Positions 17,701 to 25,997 are shown, counted from the first letter of the stretch. The stretch is DNA of 64,000 nt from Pseudomonas monsensis (GCF_014268495.2 NZ_CP077087.1:1305501-1369500), one strand, 5' to 3'. Notes: a model not told the origin generated them from the letters alone. Numbers and translations: made by a program.

Positions 17701-18220
17701 CTATTGGGACGCGAAGCCCTTGGTCACATCGACGCCTGATCTGACAAATAGCTATCCGATACTTAGTTTCCGACAACAGTACCGGGCAAAGATCAGCCAT
17801 CTTATTGCCGATACGGACTTCCAGACGACCAGCCCATCAGAAGCATTCTGGAAAGATGCGAGGATTCTTGCTGAATTCGCACTGGACGTGGCTTCAATGT
17901 TTATTCCGCCCCTTGGTCTTGCAGCGTCGGTGTTGCGCATCACGACATCGGTTGTACAAGGCATTGTGGCTTCCAGCCAAGGTCTCGACGATGCGGCCAA
18001 TGCTTATTTTGCATCGGCCTGGAGAGGCGCGATCATGCTGTATGTGGGTAAGGTCGGCGCCATTGGTTCTCCCGTGAATCCGCTTGCCTTACTGTCGAAT
18101 GTCAGAGACTTTGCCGACGTGGTGAGCGCAGTGACCGGTGTTGAGGTCAGTATCAGCTATGTCACGGCTGTGGCCGCGCCGTCTATGGTGGTGAATAGCA
18201 CGACCCGCTTGCTCAACTGA
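14708..18220 (+). CDS. Large toxin-like protein (DUF6543 / dermonecrotic-toxin-type architecture)
   Basis: 1170 residues; ATG 14708 chosen over the TTG one codon earlier, though the ribosome site is weak. No signal peptide. The N-terminal 300 residues show a pattern seen in the DUF6543 family: an LxxxLxxYW helix, repeated SRKSALAVLQSV...EL-type helices, a hydrophobic core and VVLYSPDRGIEKFASSLILQQAL. The middle is helical and polar. Residues about 1050-1100 form a hydrophobic segment (FALDVASMFIPPLGLAASVLRI). Such large proteins in fluorescent pseudomonads are annotated as toxin-domain proteins; export route and target are unknown. GC is clearly lower than in the flanking hmg and DUF genes, which points to horizontal acquisition. 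No immunity gene follows. No enzymatic motif is identified. Confidence 0.6.
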   Translation: MNFEKVENTALARQGEALSNIVKELELVPAFKVIVQDCLREAVAKIAPGVLVSKIHINVLEGGSQKANAPMGRLLEVFLECLQRGEVPVYSPAIYAIYDYPGSTDSRDIIKGLDVTAVENILSDLLGNIATRYVSALKRYWEINEVSQSGYAYPKLSRKSALAVLQSVLFERELDSWTAHGEITQEERARISITVQAGLTGMGYSVHIEGRNGSYVEQNSMFVVPLTNPVHEQLIPASEGAVVLYSPDRGIEKFASSLILQQALVSRLKWTDTREEFLQALPLDEREGFAYGYDVRFLKVHGNLFERYAEQTLHKAYRDVEYHLDRLNRGSSDLDGCMATVESTQSLPEITHHAKKRQAGLLKVVERNAWPDWLKTTSDTNQEVYVALQQRLLEAEVKHHQTTHGITSLKDYSRVAVEDFLSPGDDERVNPDNVPVDIIHTVPLVNGQKIELTERKTLTQVFMHGANDDAGSYKIIPRVFTDNPKMTPTNLMRAIQTLNIRVAYNTARRLLYSQSDVVESMREVFGRKTALTLFAAVLQKHVTSIAQDLAMRYNFGDDSIETMGVSLRGWIKPFKNLLVYRRKGVDAERNLHVLHMPGLTTGKEWYQFPDLKSLQHQIARWVVSKEGWAYLKDQAYASDSANIERYYLHDSLHEMLQEWWWSAIEVKSFSEDGPLKGAVQNQISWDADQAEVATPQWYVKAKVADQRLLNRLNYDFKAVYHHAKEKLEIVPFKEFSRKLVSQELNRYLGRSGTVAEINPDEVWVKFHADSKISLTELFVQWQLWRSDVSVFQKFFSWVSPAGNYLTALAEQLRTASFWTFTGQPVEQLNAKVINDLIGLTPGEKYLQYLRENFLEPSDVDLKVKLFRKTKQNEMLRAALIQKIKGELSQEQFNWLQRLIDGFDHDLPRENVIAVGGKPGIGVYEFTLQGRALTGAYVFGRRVNNRDEFMVYVPNTPDGKDFFPLEQLAARLTGSAFRKVVMGLVRLEHQQIVKSLIDNYWDAKPLVTSTPDLTNSYPILSFRQQYRAKISHLIADTDFQTTSPSEAFWKDARILAEFALDVASMFIPPLGLAASVLRITTSVVQGIVASSQGLDDAANAYFASAWRGAIMLYVGKVGAIGSPVNPLALLSNVRDFADVVSAVTGVEVSISYVTAVAAPSMVVNSTTRLLN

Positions 18221-18227
18221 GGCGATA

Positions 18228-18265
18228 AACAGCACGAATCACCGCTCTCGGTCATTCGTGCTGTT
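18228..18265. terminator. Inverted repeat between convergent genes
   Basis: Perfect 12-bp stem aacagcacgaat/attcgtgctgtt separated by 14 bases, 8 bp after the toxin-like gene and 9 bp before the end of hmgR. A bidirectional terminator is the simplest reading; T-runs are short on both sides. Confidence 0.6.
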
Positions 18266-18273
18266 GGCATGGT

Positions 18274-19062
18274 TCAGACATGTTCGGACTCATAGCCCAT
18301 CCGCCAACTCACAGCCCGCGTCGCAGCCAATAAGCGCTGCGCCGCCGGGCCGTTTTCGTCGGCGTGGAACAGCGAGGTCGGGCCGACGATGGTCAATACG
18401 GCGGCGATCTGCCCGACGGCGTTGAACACCGGGGCAGACAAGGCATCCACACCCGGCATCAATAAACCATGCACATGATGCAGACCGCGTTCGCGGATCT
18501 GTTCACACAACGTCGCATAGGCCTTTTCATCCGCCAGCGGGTGATCGGCAACGGTGATTTCCTGCTCACGCAGCTCATCGGTTTCCCGGTGTGGCAGATA
18601 CGCGCTGAAGACCAGTCCGGTCGATGAACTGAGCAAGGGCAAGACCGAGCCCAATTGTGTCACCACTGTCACCGCGCGCACCGCCGGTTCGATATGCACC
18701 ACGGTCGCACCCTGATTGCCCCACACCGCGAGGAAGCAGGTTTCGTTCAACTCGTCGCGCAACTCGGCCAGCGGCAGGGCGGCGACTTTCAGCACGTCCA
18801 TACTGTTGAGGGCGGCCAGGCCTACACGCAGTGCTTCACGACCCAGGCCGTAATGGTTGGTGGCGGTGTTCTGCTCGGCAAATCCCGATGCGATCAAGGC
18901 TTGCAGATAGCGATGCACCTTGCTGGCCGGCATCTGCACATGTTCGGCCAGGCGCGACAGCGACGTGGACGGCGACAACTCGGCGAGGGCCTTGAGGATG
19001 TCGGTGCCGACTTCGGCGGAGCGGACTTTCTGTTTGCCGTTGCTGTCGCTGGTTTTTTCCAT
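18274..19062 (-). CDS. hmgR: IclR-family repressor of the homogentisate operon (HmgR)
   Basis: 262 residues with an N-terminal winged helix (TDILKALAELSPSTSLSRLAEHVQMPASKVHRYLQALIASGF) and the C-terminal IclR effector domain (ALNSMDVLKVAALPLAELRDELNETCFLAVWG...). In P. putida HmgR represses hmgABC and is released by homogentisate. Here it is divergent from hmgA with 164 bp between starts, and nested palindromes lie in that gap. Family identity is firm; the name rests on this context. Confidence 0.9.
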   Translation of the reverse strand: MEKTSDSNGKQKVRSAEVGTDILKALAELSPSTSLSRLAEHVQMPASKVHRYLQALIASGFAEQNTATNHYGLGREALRVGLAALNSMDVLKVAALPLAELRDELNETCFLAVWGNQGATVVHIEPAVRAVTVVTQLGSVLPLLSSSTGLVFSAYLPHRETDELREQEITVADHPLADEKAYATLCEQIRERGLHHVHGLLMPGVDALSAPVFNAVGQIAAVLTIVGPTSLFHADENGPAAQRLLAATRAVSWRMGYESEHV

Positions 19063-19102
19063 GGTGCGGTCGGGTTCCGATACGAATGGGCGTCTTTATA
19101 GC

Positions 19103-19149
19103 TTGACGCTGGATAGCGAGCAAATTACGTTATGCGTAATCGAATTACG
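19103..19149 (+). promoter_or_regulatory. Probable hmgA promoter and HmgR operator
   Basis: A -35-like ttgacg at 19103-19108 is followed by two linked inverted repeats built from attacg/cgtaat: attacg at 19124-19129, cgtaat at 19135-19140 and attacg at 19144-19149. The last two make the perfect palindrome cgtaatcgaattacg. An IclR-type operator overlapping the promoter is the likely reading; no binding data. Confidence 0.6.
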
Positions 19150-19226
19150 ATAATAACAACCCCGGCGTGCCGAAACCTCTGAGCCAGAGCGATGGGCCAC
19201 TGCCGACTCCCTGTTCAGGAGGCTCC

Positions 19227-20531
19227 ATGAACCTCGATTCAACCGCGTCGACGCTGGTTTACCAGTCCGGTTTCGGCAACGAATTCAGTACTGAAGCGTT
19301 GCCCGGCGCGCTGCCTGTCGGCCAGAACTCTCCGCAAAAAGCCCCCTACGGTCTCTACACCGAGTTGTTTTCCGGCACCGCATTCACCATGACCCGCAGT
19401 GAAGCGCGGCGGACCTGGATGTACCGGATTCAGCCTTCGGCCAATCACCCGGCTTTCGTCAAACTGGAACGGCAACTGGCCGGCGGCCCGCTGGGTGAAG
19501 TGACGCCTAACCGGTTGCGCTGGAACCCGCTGGAGATCCCGGCCGAGCCCACCGATTTCATTGACGGTCTGGTGAGCATGGCGGCCAATGCCGGTGCGGA
19601 TAAACCCGCCGGCATCAGCATCTACAGCTACGCCGCCAACCGTTCGATGGAACGCGTGTTCTTCAATGCCGATGGTGAATGGCTGCTGGTGCCGCAACTC
19701 GGCCGTCTGCGCATCGCTACCGAGCTGGGCATGCTGGAAGTCGCGCCGCTGGAAATCGCCGTGTTGCCACGCGGCCTGAAATTCCGCGTCGAGCTGCTCG
19801 ACGCGCAAGCCCGCGGTTACATCGCCGAGAACCACGGCGCGCCGCTGCGCCTGCCGGATCTGGGGCCGATCGGCAGCAACGGCCTGGCCAATCCACGCGA
19901 TTTTCTGACCCCGGTCGCCGCTTACGAAAACCTGCAGCAACCGACGACACTGGTGCAGAAATTCCTCGGTCAGCTGTGGGCCACCGAGCTTAATCACTCG
20001 CCGCTGAATGTGGTCGCCTGGCATGGCAACAACGTGCCGTACAAATACGACTTGCGCCGTTTCAACACCATCGGCACGGTCAGTTTCGATCACCCGGATC
20101 CGTCGATCTTCACCGTGCTGACTTCGCCGACCAGCGTCCACGGTCTGGCCAACCTCGACTTTGTGATTTTCCCGCCACGCTGGATGGTGGCTGAGAACAC
20201 CTTCCGCCCGCCGTGGTTCCACCGCAACCTGATGAACGAATTCATGGGCCTGATCCAGGGCGAGTACGACGCCAAGGCCGAAGGTTTCGTGCCCGGCGGT
20301 GCGTCTCTGCACAGCTGCATGAGCGCCCACGGCCCTGACGGTGAAACCTGCACCAAAGCGATCAACGCCGAGCTTGCACCTGCGAAGATCGACAACACCA
20401 TGGCCTTCATGTTCGAGACCAGTCAGGTGCTGCGCCCAAGCCGCTTCGCCCTCGACTGCCCGCAACTGCAATCCAATTACGACGCCTGCTGGGCCACGCT
20501 GCCCGCCACGTTCGACCCGACCCGGAGATAA
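19227..20531 (+). CDS. hmgA: Homogentisate 1,2-dioxygenase
   Basis: 434 residues, the usual length. The start at 19227 is preceded by caggaggctcc. It opens the aromatic ring of homogentisate to maleylacetoacetate in tyrosine and phenylalanine breakdown, using Fe(II). The iron-ligand region PPWFHRNLMNEFMG holds the conserved His and Glu, and SLHSCMSAHGPDG the further His; N-terminal QSGFGNEFSTEALPGALPVGQN is diagnostic. It begins the operon hmgA-fahA-maiA, with 3 bp to the next gene. Confidence 0.97.
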   Translation: MNLDSTASTLVYQSGFGNEFSTEALPGALPVGQNSPQKAPYGLYTELFSGTAFTMTRSEARRTWMYRIQPSANHPAFVKLERQLAGGPLGEVTPNRLRWNPLEIPAEPTDFIDGLVSMAANAGADKPAGISIYSYAANRSMERVFFNADGEWLLVPQLGRLRIATELGMLEVAPLEIAVLPRGLKFRVELLDAQARGYIAENHGAPLRLPDLGPIGSNGLANPRDFLTPVAAYENLQQPTTLVQKFLGQLWATELNHSPLNVVAWHGNNVPYKYDLRRFNTIGTVSFDHPDPSIFTVLTSPTSVHGLANLDFVIFPPRWMVAENTFRPPWFHRNLMNEFMGLIQGEYDAKAEGFVPGGASLHSCMSAHGPDGETCTKAINAELAPAKIDNTMAFMFETSQVLRPSRFALDCPQLQSNYDACWATLPATFDPTRR

Positions 20532-20534
20532 CCC

Positions 20535-21839
20535 ATGACTCAGAATTCGATTAATCGCAGTTGGGTCGCTTCGGCCAATGGCCACGCTGATTTCCCGTTG
20601 CAGAACCTGCCGTTGGGGGTGTTCAGCCTCAACGGTTCGGCACCGCGCGCGGGCGTGGCGATCGGCGAGCACATCTTCGACCTGCAAGTGGCGCTGGAGG
20701 CCGGTCTGTTCGACGGCGTCGCACGCAGTGCCGTCGAAGCCATGCATGGCGGGCTGTTGAATGCGTTCTTCGAACTCGGTCGCGAAGCTCGCGTAGCCTT
20801 GCGCGAACGCTTGCTGGAGTTGTTCAGCGAGGGCAGCAGCCATCGCGGTGCCATCGAAGCCCTGGGCGCAAAACTGCTGCCACTGGCCGCCGATTGCCAG
20901 CTGCATCTGCCGGCCCGTATCAGCGATTACACCGACTTCTATGTGGGAATCGAGCATGCACAGAACGTCGGCAAACTGTTCCGTCCCGACAATCCGCTGC
21001 TGCCGAACTACAAGCACGTGCCGATCGGTTACCACGGTCGCGCCTCCACTGTGCGGGCGTCCGGTACCGACGTGCGTCGTCCGAAAGGCCAGACCTTGCC
21101 CGCCGGCGCCAGCGAGCCGATCTTTGGCCCGTGTGCGCGTCTGGACTACGAGCTGGAACTGGGCATCTGGATCGGCCAGGGCAACGAGATGGGCGAGCCG
21201 ATCGCCATTGGCGACGCGGCCGAGCACATCGCCGGGTTCTGCCTGCTGAACGATTGGTCCGCCCGTGACATCCAGGCCTGGGAATACCAGCCGCTGGGTC
21301 CGTTCCTGTCGAAGAGTTTCATCACCAGCGTCTCGCCGTGGGTCGTCACCGCCGAAGCGCTGGCGCCGTTCCGCACGCCACAACCGGCGCGTCCGGAAGG
21401 CGACCCGCAACCCCTGCCGTACTTGCTCGACAACCGCGATCAGGCGGGCGGTGCGTTCGACATCGAACTGGAAGTGCTGTTGCTCACCGAAAAAATGCGC
21501 GAACAGAATCTGCCGGCCCATCGCCTGACCCTGAGCAACACCCGCTACATGTACTGGACCGTGGCGCAAATGGTCGCGCACCACAGCGTCAACGGTTGCC
21601 AGTTGCAGGCCGGTGACCTGTTCGGTTCGGGCACCTTGTCCGGTCCTGAAAACGGTCAGTTCGGCAGCTTGCTGGAAATCACCGAGGGCGGCAAAAAGCC
21701 GATCGAACTGGCCTCCGGCGAAGTGCGCAAATTCCTTGAGGACGGCGACGAAATCATCCTGCGCGCCCGTTGCGCCCGTGACGGTTTCGCCTCCATCGGT
21801 TTCGGCGAATGCCGCGGCACCGTGCTGGCGGCGCGCTGA
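20535..21839 (+). CDS. fahA: Fumarylacetoacetase
   Basis: 434 residues, full length. It hydrolyses fumarylacetoacetate to fumarate and acetoacetate, the last step of the pathway. The N-terminal SH3-like domain (SWVASANGHADFPLQNLPLGVF) and the C-terminal FAH catalytic domain with the metal ligands in DFYVGIEHAQNVG, RLDYELELGIWIG and LLNDWSARDIQAWE are present. Start ATG 20535 is 3 bp after the hmgA stop, so coupled translation is likely. Called hmgB in P. putida. Confidence 0.97.
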   Translation: MTQNSINRSWVASANGHADFPLQNLPLGVFSLNGSAPRAGVAIGEHIFDLQVALEAGLFDGVARSAVEAMHGGLLNAFFELGREARVALRERLLELFSEGSSHRGAIEALGAKLLPLAADCQLHLPARISDYTDFYVGIEHAQNVGKLFRPDNPLLPNYKHVPIGYHGRASTVRASGTDVRRPKGQTLPAGASEPIFGPCARLDYELELGIWIGQGNEMGEPIAIGDAAEHIAGFCLLNDWSARDIQAWEYQPLGPFLSKSFITSVSPWVVTAEALAPFRTPQPARPEGDPQPLPYLLDNRDQAGGAFDIELEVLLLTEKMREQNLPAHRLTLSNTRYMYWTVAQMVAHHSVNGCQLQAGDLFGSGTLSGPENGQFGSLLEITEGGKKPIELASGEVRKFLEDGDEIILRARCARDGFASIGFGECRGTVLAAR

Positions 21840-21851
21840 CAGGAGCGATTG

Positions 21852-22487
21852 ATGGATCTCTATACCTATTACCGTTCGACCTCGTCGTACCGGGTGCGCA
21901 TCGCGCTGGCACTGAAGGGCGTCGACTATCAGGCATTGCCGGTCAACCTGATCGCGCCGCCGGGTGGCGAGCATCGGCAAACGGCGTATCTGGCGATCAA
22001 CCCACAGGGCCGGGTGCCGGCCTTGCGTACCGACGAGGGGGAGTTGCTGATCCAGTCGCCGGCGATCATCGAGTATCTGGAAGAACGTTATCCACAACCG
22101 CCGCTGTTGCCAGCCGACCTCGCCGCTCGCGCGCATGTGCGTGGCGTTGCGGCGGTGATCGGTTGCGATGTGCATCCACTGCACAATGTCAGCGTGCTCA
22201 ACCGTCTGCGCCAATCGGGGTACGACGAACCACAGGTGGTGGAGTGGATCAGTCACTGGATCAGCCAGGGGCTGGCAACAGTGGAACAGTTGATTGGCGA
22301 CAGCGGTTTCTGTTTCGGCGAGTGGCCGTGCGTGGCGGATGTGTACCTGATTCCGCAGTTGTATGCGGCCGAGCGGTTCAACGTCAGCCTGGACGACTAT
22401 CCAAAAATCCGCCGTGTTGCCGCACTGGCTGCTGAACATCCGGCGTTCATCAAGGCGCATCCGGCCAACCAGCCAGATACCCCGTAA
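21852..22487 (+). CDS. maiA: Maleylacetoacetate isomerase (zeta-class GST)
   Basis: 211 residues; ATG 21852 follows aggagcg by 6 bases and is preferred over the TTG one codon earlier. It isomerises maleylacetoacetate to fumarylacetoacetate with glutathione. The zeta-class active-site motif STSSYRVRIALALKG lies at the N-terminus, and INPQGRVPAL and QSPAIIEYLEE of the thioredoxin-fold GST domain follow. It completes the three-step pathway with hmgA and fahA. Equivalent to hmgC. Confidence 0.96.
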   Translation: MDLYTYYRSTSSYRVRIALALKGVDYQALPVNLIAPPGGEHRQTAYLAINPQGRVPALRTDEGELLIQSPAIIEYLEERYPQPPLLPADLAARAHVRGVAAVIGCDVHPLHNVSVLNRLRQSGYDEPQVVEWISHWISQGLATVEQLIGDSGFCFGEWPCVADVYLIPQLYAAERFNVSLDDYPKIRRVAALAAEHPAFIKAHPANQPDTP

Positions 22488-22558
22488 AGCTTCACGCAAT
22501 GCCAATGTGGGGATTCGGCGACGCCTGAAAATCATAAAAACAACACAGGTACCTTGCG

Positions 22559-23929
22559 ATGCACAACCAGATTGCCAGCTTCCGGGCGGCGCTCGACGCC
22601 CGTCCGGTGTCCCGTTATCAGTGGTTGCTCTTGATCTTGCTCGCCTTGTTGCTGGTCACCGACGGCTACGACGCCCAGGTGCTCGGTTACGTCGTGCCCG
22701 CACTGGCTCAGGACTGGGGCCTGGAGAAAGCCGCGTTCGGGCCTGTTTTCAGCGCCAACCTGCTGGGCCTGACTATCGGTTCGCTTGCCGTTACCCCCCT
22801 GGCGGACCGTTTCGGTGTGCGGCGGATTCTGCTCGCCTGCGTGCTGATCTACGCCAGCCTGACAGTGCTGATGGTGTTCGCCGATTCCCTCAATACGCTG
22901 ATGATCGCGCGCTTCATTTGCGGCGTCGGCATGGGCGGTGCGATGCCGAGTGCGATGGCGCTGATGTCGGAATACTCGCCACCACGCCTGCGTACGTTGA
23001 TGGTGACGCTGGCCGCGTGCGGGTTCTCGTTCGGTGGTGCGGCGGGTGGTTTCGTCGCGGCGGGTTTCATTGACCAGTTTGGCTGGCAAGCGGTGTTCCT
23101 CGCCGGTGGCGTCACGCCATTGCTGCTGTTTCCGTTTCTCTGGTGGATGCTGCCGGAATCCCTGCCACGGCTGTTGCGCGACGCGCCGCCCTATACGCGC
23201 TTGCGCAACGTCACCGCACGGATGCTGCCGGACTGGCAGCCACCGCCTGCATCTGCCGCGCAGAACGAGCGCGAGCAGGGCAGCAAACTGACCATGGTCG
23301 AGTTGTTCCGCAACGGTTATGCACGGCCGACCTTACTGATCTGGGCGACGTTTTTCGTCAGCCTGATTCTGCTGTATTTCATGATCAGCTGGTTGCCGTC
23401 GCTGCTGCTCGAAAGTGGCCTGAAACTCAACGAGGCCAACCTGGTGACGTCGATGTTCCTCTTCGCCGGTACCCTGGGCGCCATCTGCATGGCCTGGTTC
23501 GCCGACCGCCTGAAACGCAAGGTGCGGTTGTTGTCCGGCGTGCTGGCCGGCGCGGCGCTGTGCACCATTCTGCTGGGCTTGAATCACGACAATCCGCGCT
23601 ATCTGGTGGCCTGCGTGTTTGCCGCCGGGTTCTGCATCATCGGCGGGCAACTGACGCTGAACGCCTTCGCCAGTAATTTCTACCCGGCACAGGTGCGCGC
23701 CACGGGCACCGGCTGGGCGTTGGGCGTGGGGCGTTTCGGTTCGATTCTCGGGCCGCTGTTCGGCAGTCTGTTGTTGGCGATGCACATTCCGGTGGCGCAG
23801 ATTTTCTTCTTTTGTGCGATACCGGCGGTGCTGGCGGCGTTGTTGATCATTCAGGTGCGATCGCCCGCAGAGGCCGCACTGCCCCCTGTGGGAGCGAGCC
23901 TGCTCGCGAAGAACGATAACGCGATCTGA
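22559..23929 (+). CDS. MFS transporter, aromatic acid:H+ symporter type, with REP-encoded C-terminus
   Basis: 456 residues and 12 predicted membrane helices, with LADRFGVRRILL after helix 2 and DGYDAQVLGYVVPALAQDWG in helix 1, the signature of the AAHS group (4-hydroxybenzoate or related aromatic acids). It follows maiA by 71 bp on the same strand, so uptake of an aromatic feeding into homogentisate is a reasonable guess. The last residues LPPVGASLLAKNDNAI are read from a REP palindrome at 23884-23912, which replaced or extended the original C-terminus. Confidence 0.85.
   Translation: MHNQIASFRAALDARPVSRYQWLLLILLALLLVTDGYDAQVLGYVVPALAQDWGLEKAAFGPVFSANLLGLTIGSLAVTPLADRFGVRRILLACVLIYASLTVLMVFADSLNTLMIARFICGVGMGGAMPSAMALMSEYSPPRLRTLMVTLAACGFSFGGAAGGFVAAGFIDQFGWQAVFLAGGVTPLLLFPFLWWMLPESLPRLLRDAPPYTRLRNVTARMLPDWQPPPASAAQNEREQGSKLTMVELFRNGYARPTLLIWATFFVSLILLYFMISWLPSLLLESGLKLNEANLVTSMFLFAGTLGAICMAWFADRLKRKVRLLSGVLAGAALCTILLGLNHDNPRYLVACVFAAGFCIIGGQLTLNAFASNFYPAQVRATGTGWALGVGRFGSILGPLFGSLLLAMHIPVAQIFFFCAIPAVLAALLIIQVRSPAEAALPPVGASLLAKNDNAI
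23884..23912 (+). repeat. REP element inside the end of the MFS gene
   Basis: The sequence cctgtgggagcgagcctgct followed by cgcgaag is the standard pseudomonad REP palindrome. It lies in frame in the last 16 codons of the transporter. A partial second REP (gcctgctttgcgagcaggc) follows at about 23946-23964. Confidence 0.85.
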
Positions 23930-23983
23930 CAGGACAAACGGAAGTGCCTGCTTTGCGAGCAGGCGAACTCCCCGCGAAGGCGC

Positions 23984-24787
23984 TCAGTGCACCACGGAAT
24001 TCGGCGGCAGGTGTCCGAGCCGCTCCGTCAGACGCAGGCGCTGGATCGGGTCGTCGCTCAGCAGCAGCGCGTGCTCCAGATCGAAACGCTCGGCATTCGG
24101 GCAGTCGAGTCGCTGATACAGACTGGCCCGGGCCAGATAATCGGCGGCCGCCGCATTCCCCAGTTCGAGTACGCGCTCGGCATCGACCAGCGCGGCGATG
24201 AAGTCATCGTGGGCCAGGTGTAACTGACGCAGGTTGCGTGACAGGCGCTGGAGCATTTGCACCGGTGTCGCTGTCAGCAAATGCTCGCCGTTGAGTTGCA
24301 TGTTCGGCCCGTACTGACGCTGTAGCAGCTCGCGACAGTCATTCGGATACAGACGTCGACCACCGCAGGGATCGAGCAAATGATCGGCGCCGGGCACGCG
24401 CAGCAGGAAATGCCCGGGAAAGTTGACGCCGACCAAGGGAATCTCCAGCCCGCGTGCCAGTTCCAGCGCAATCAGCGCCAGTGTCAGCGGCTGCCCGCGT
24501 CGGGTGTGCAGCACTTTGTGCAGCAGCGCCGCCTGGGGGCGCAACGGCAGGAAATCGTCCTGGGCAAACCCCAGTTCAATCATTCGCCGCAACAGGGGCT
24601 GGGCCAGTTCATTGACCGGCAGCATCGGTAGCCCGTAGCTGACCCGTTGTTGCAGCTCCTTGAAATCCTGCAGCAGCGCCTCGGGGTCGAGCTCTTTTTC
24701 GTGTTCGGCCGCGATCCACAGCGCGCCTTCGAACAGCGCGGGCGGTGAACGGTGCAGGCAGTCGAAAAAGCGTTGGCGCGGACTCAT
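23984..24787 (-). CDS. SirB1-family protein (transglutaminase-like plus TPR)
   Basis: 267 residues from MSPRQRFFDCLHRSPPALFEGAL; ATG 24787 follows cggagat, while the longer frame upstream lacks a ribosome site. The transglutaminase-like N-terminal part has HTRRGQPLTLALIALELARGLEIPLVGVNFPGHFLLRVPG, the SirB1 core, where the usual Cys is not visible, and the C-terminal part (LARASLYQRLDCPNAERFDLEHALLL) looks like TPR helices. Function of the family in pseudomonads is not established. Single gene, opposite to its neighbours. Confidence 0.78.
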   Translation of the reverse strand: MSPRQRFFDCLHRSPPALFEGALWIAAEHEKELDPEALLQDFKELQQRVSYGLPMLPVNELAQPLLRRMIELGFAQDDFLPLRPQAALLHKVLHTRRGQPLTLALIALELARGLEIPLVGVNFPGHFLLRVPGADHLLDPCGGRRLYPNDCRELLQRQYGPNMQLNGEHLLTATPVQMLQRLSRNLRQLHLAHDDFIAALVDAERVLELGNAAAADYLARASLYQRLDCPNAERFDLEHALLLSDDPIQRLRLTERLGHLPPNSVVH

Positions 24788-24972
24788 CGAAATCTCCGGG
24801 GCATGCCTCGTTTTAGCCCCGTCCTTGGCATTCGTCCAGTGCCGGGCCACGCCAGTCTCGGGTTATGCCGCAAAGCCGCGGTCTGCGCGGGTGCTTATTC
24901 CGGTGCGCTTCAGCAATTTTTGGGCGCGAGCCTATACTGGCGTTCTACAAGAAGTGATTCGGGAGCCCAACG

Positions 24973-25992
24973 ATGTTTGCGCTCATGCAAAGCACTCGCC
25001 TGGAATCGCTGCACCTTAGCGTTGACCCGGTTACCGGGTTGAAGGCGGTCATTGCCATCCATAACAGTCGCCTCGGGCCAGCCTTGGGTGGATGCCGTTA
25101 TCTTGCCTATCCCAATGATGAATCCGCGGTCGAAGATGCCATTCGCCTGGCTCAGGGCATGAGCTACAAGGCTGCGCTGGCGGGGCTGGCGCAGGGCGGC
25201 GGGGTGGCGGTCATCGTGCGCCCGGCCCATGTGGAAAACCGTGGCGCACTGTTCGAAGCCTTTGGGCGTTGCATCGAACAGCTTGATGGCCGCTACATCA
25301 CGGCGATCGACAGCGGCACTTCGGTCGCCGACATGGATTGCATCGCCCAGCAGACTCAGCATGTCACCAGCACCACGTCGGCCGGTGACCCGGCGCCGCA
25401 TGCGGCGATGGGCGTGTTTACCGGGATTCGGGCAACGGCGATGGCGCGCTTGGGCAGCGACAACCTCGAAGGTCTGCGCATCGCCATTCAGGGCCTGGGT
25501 AATGTCGGTTATGCACTGGCCGAACAACTGCACGCGGCCGGAGCAGAATTGCTGGTCAGCGACATCGACCATGGCAAGGTGCAACTGGCGATGGAGCAAC
25601 TCAATGCGCATCCGATTGCCAACGATGCATTGCTCAGCACGCCGTGCGACATCCTTGCCCCGTGCGGTCTCGGCGGGGTGCTCAACAGTCACACGGTGAC
25701 ACAATTGCGTTGCTCGGCAGTCGCGGGCTCCGCGAACAACCAACTGACGCACCTGGATGTCGCCGATCAGCTGGAGCGGCGCGGGATTCTGTATGCGCCG
25801 GATTATGTGATCAACGCCGGTGGCCTGATCTACGTCTCGCTCAAACATCGCGGCGAAGAGCTGGGGACGATCACCGCGCACCTGTCGAAGATTTCCTCGC
25901 GACTGACCGAAGTGTTCGCCCATGCCCAGGCCGAGAAGCGCTCGCCGGCGCGGGTGGCCGATGAGTTGGCGGAGAAGGTTCTGTATCGCTGA
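24973..25992 (+). CDS. Leu/Phe/Val dehydrogenase homologue lacking the catalytic lysine
   Basis: 339 residues, the normal length for leucine dehydrogenase. The family core is intact: GPALGGCRYLAYPNDESAVEDAIRLAQGMSYKAA, the NAD-binding motif QGLGNVGYALAEQL, ITAIDSGTSVADMD with Asp113, and CGLGGVLN. The family normally has a Lys in the GGGK motif (Lys80 of the Bacillus enzyme) which takes part in catalysis; here codon 78 is GTG (25204-25206), giving GGGVAVI. The substrate-binding Lys66 (SYKAA) is kept. If the residue is truly essential, the protein binds but does not turn over, or has another role. Start ATG follows cgggag. Divergent from SirB1-like gene. Confidence 0.82.
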   Translation: MFALMQSTRLESLHLSVDPVTGLKAVIAIHNSRLGPALGGCRYLAYPNDESAVEDAIRLAQGMSYKAALAGLAQGGGVAVIVRPAHVENRGALFEAFGRCIEQLDGRYITAIDSGTSVADMDCIAQQTQHVTSTTSAGDPAPHAAMGVFTGIRATAMARLGSDNLEGLRIAIQGLGNVGYALAEQLHAAGAELLVSDIDHGKVQLAMEQLNAHPIANDALLSTPCDILAPCGLGGVLNSHTVTQLRCSAVAGSANNQLTHLDVADQLERRGILYAPDYVINAGGLIYVSLKHRGEELGTITAHLSKISSRLTEVFAHAQAEKRSPARVADELAEKVLYR

Positions 25993-25997
25993 AACGC

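Noticed and set aside
19239..22535. A 1098-codon open frame on the minus strand opposite hmgA-fahA-maiA
   Set aside because: It is a shadow of high-GC genes on the plus strand; composition is Gln/Arg/His-rich without motifs, and the plus-strand genes have complete family signatures.
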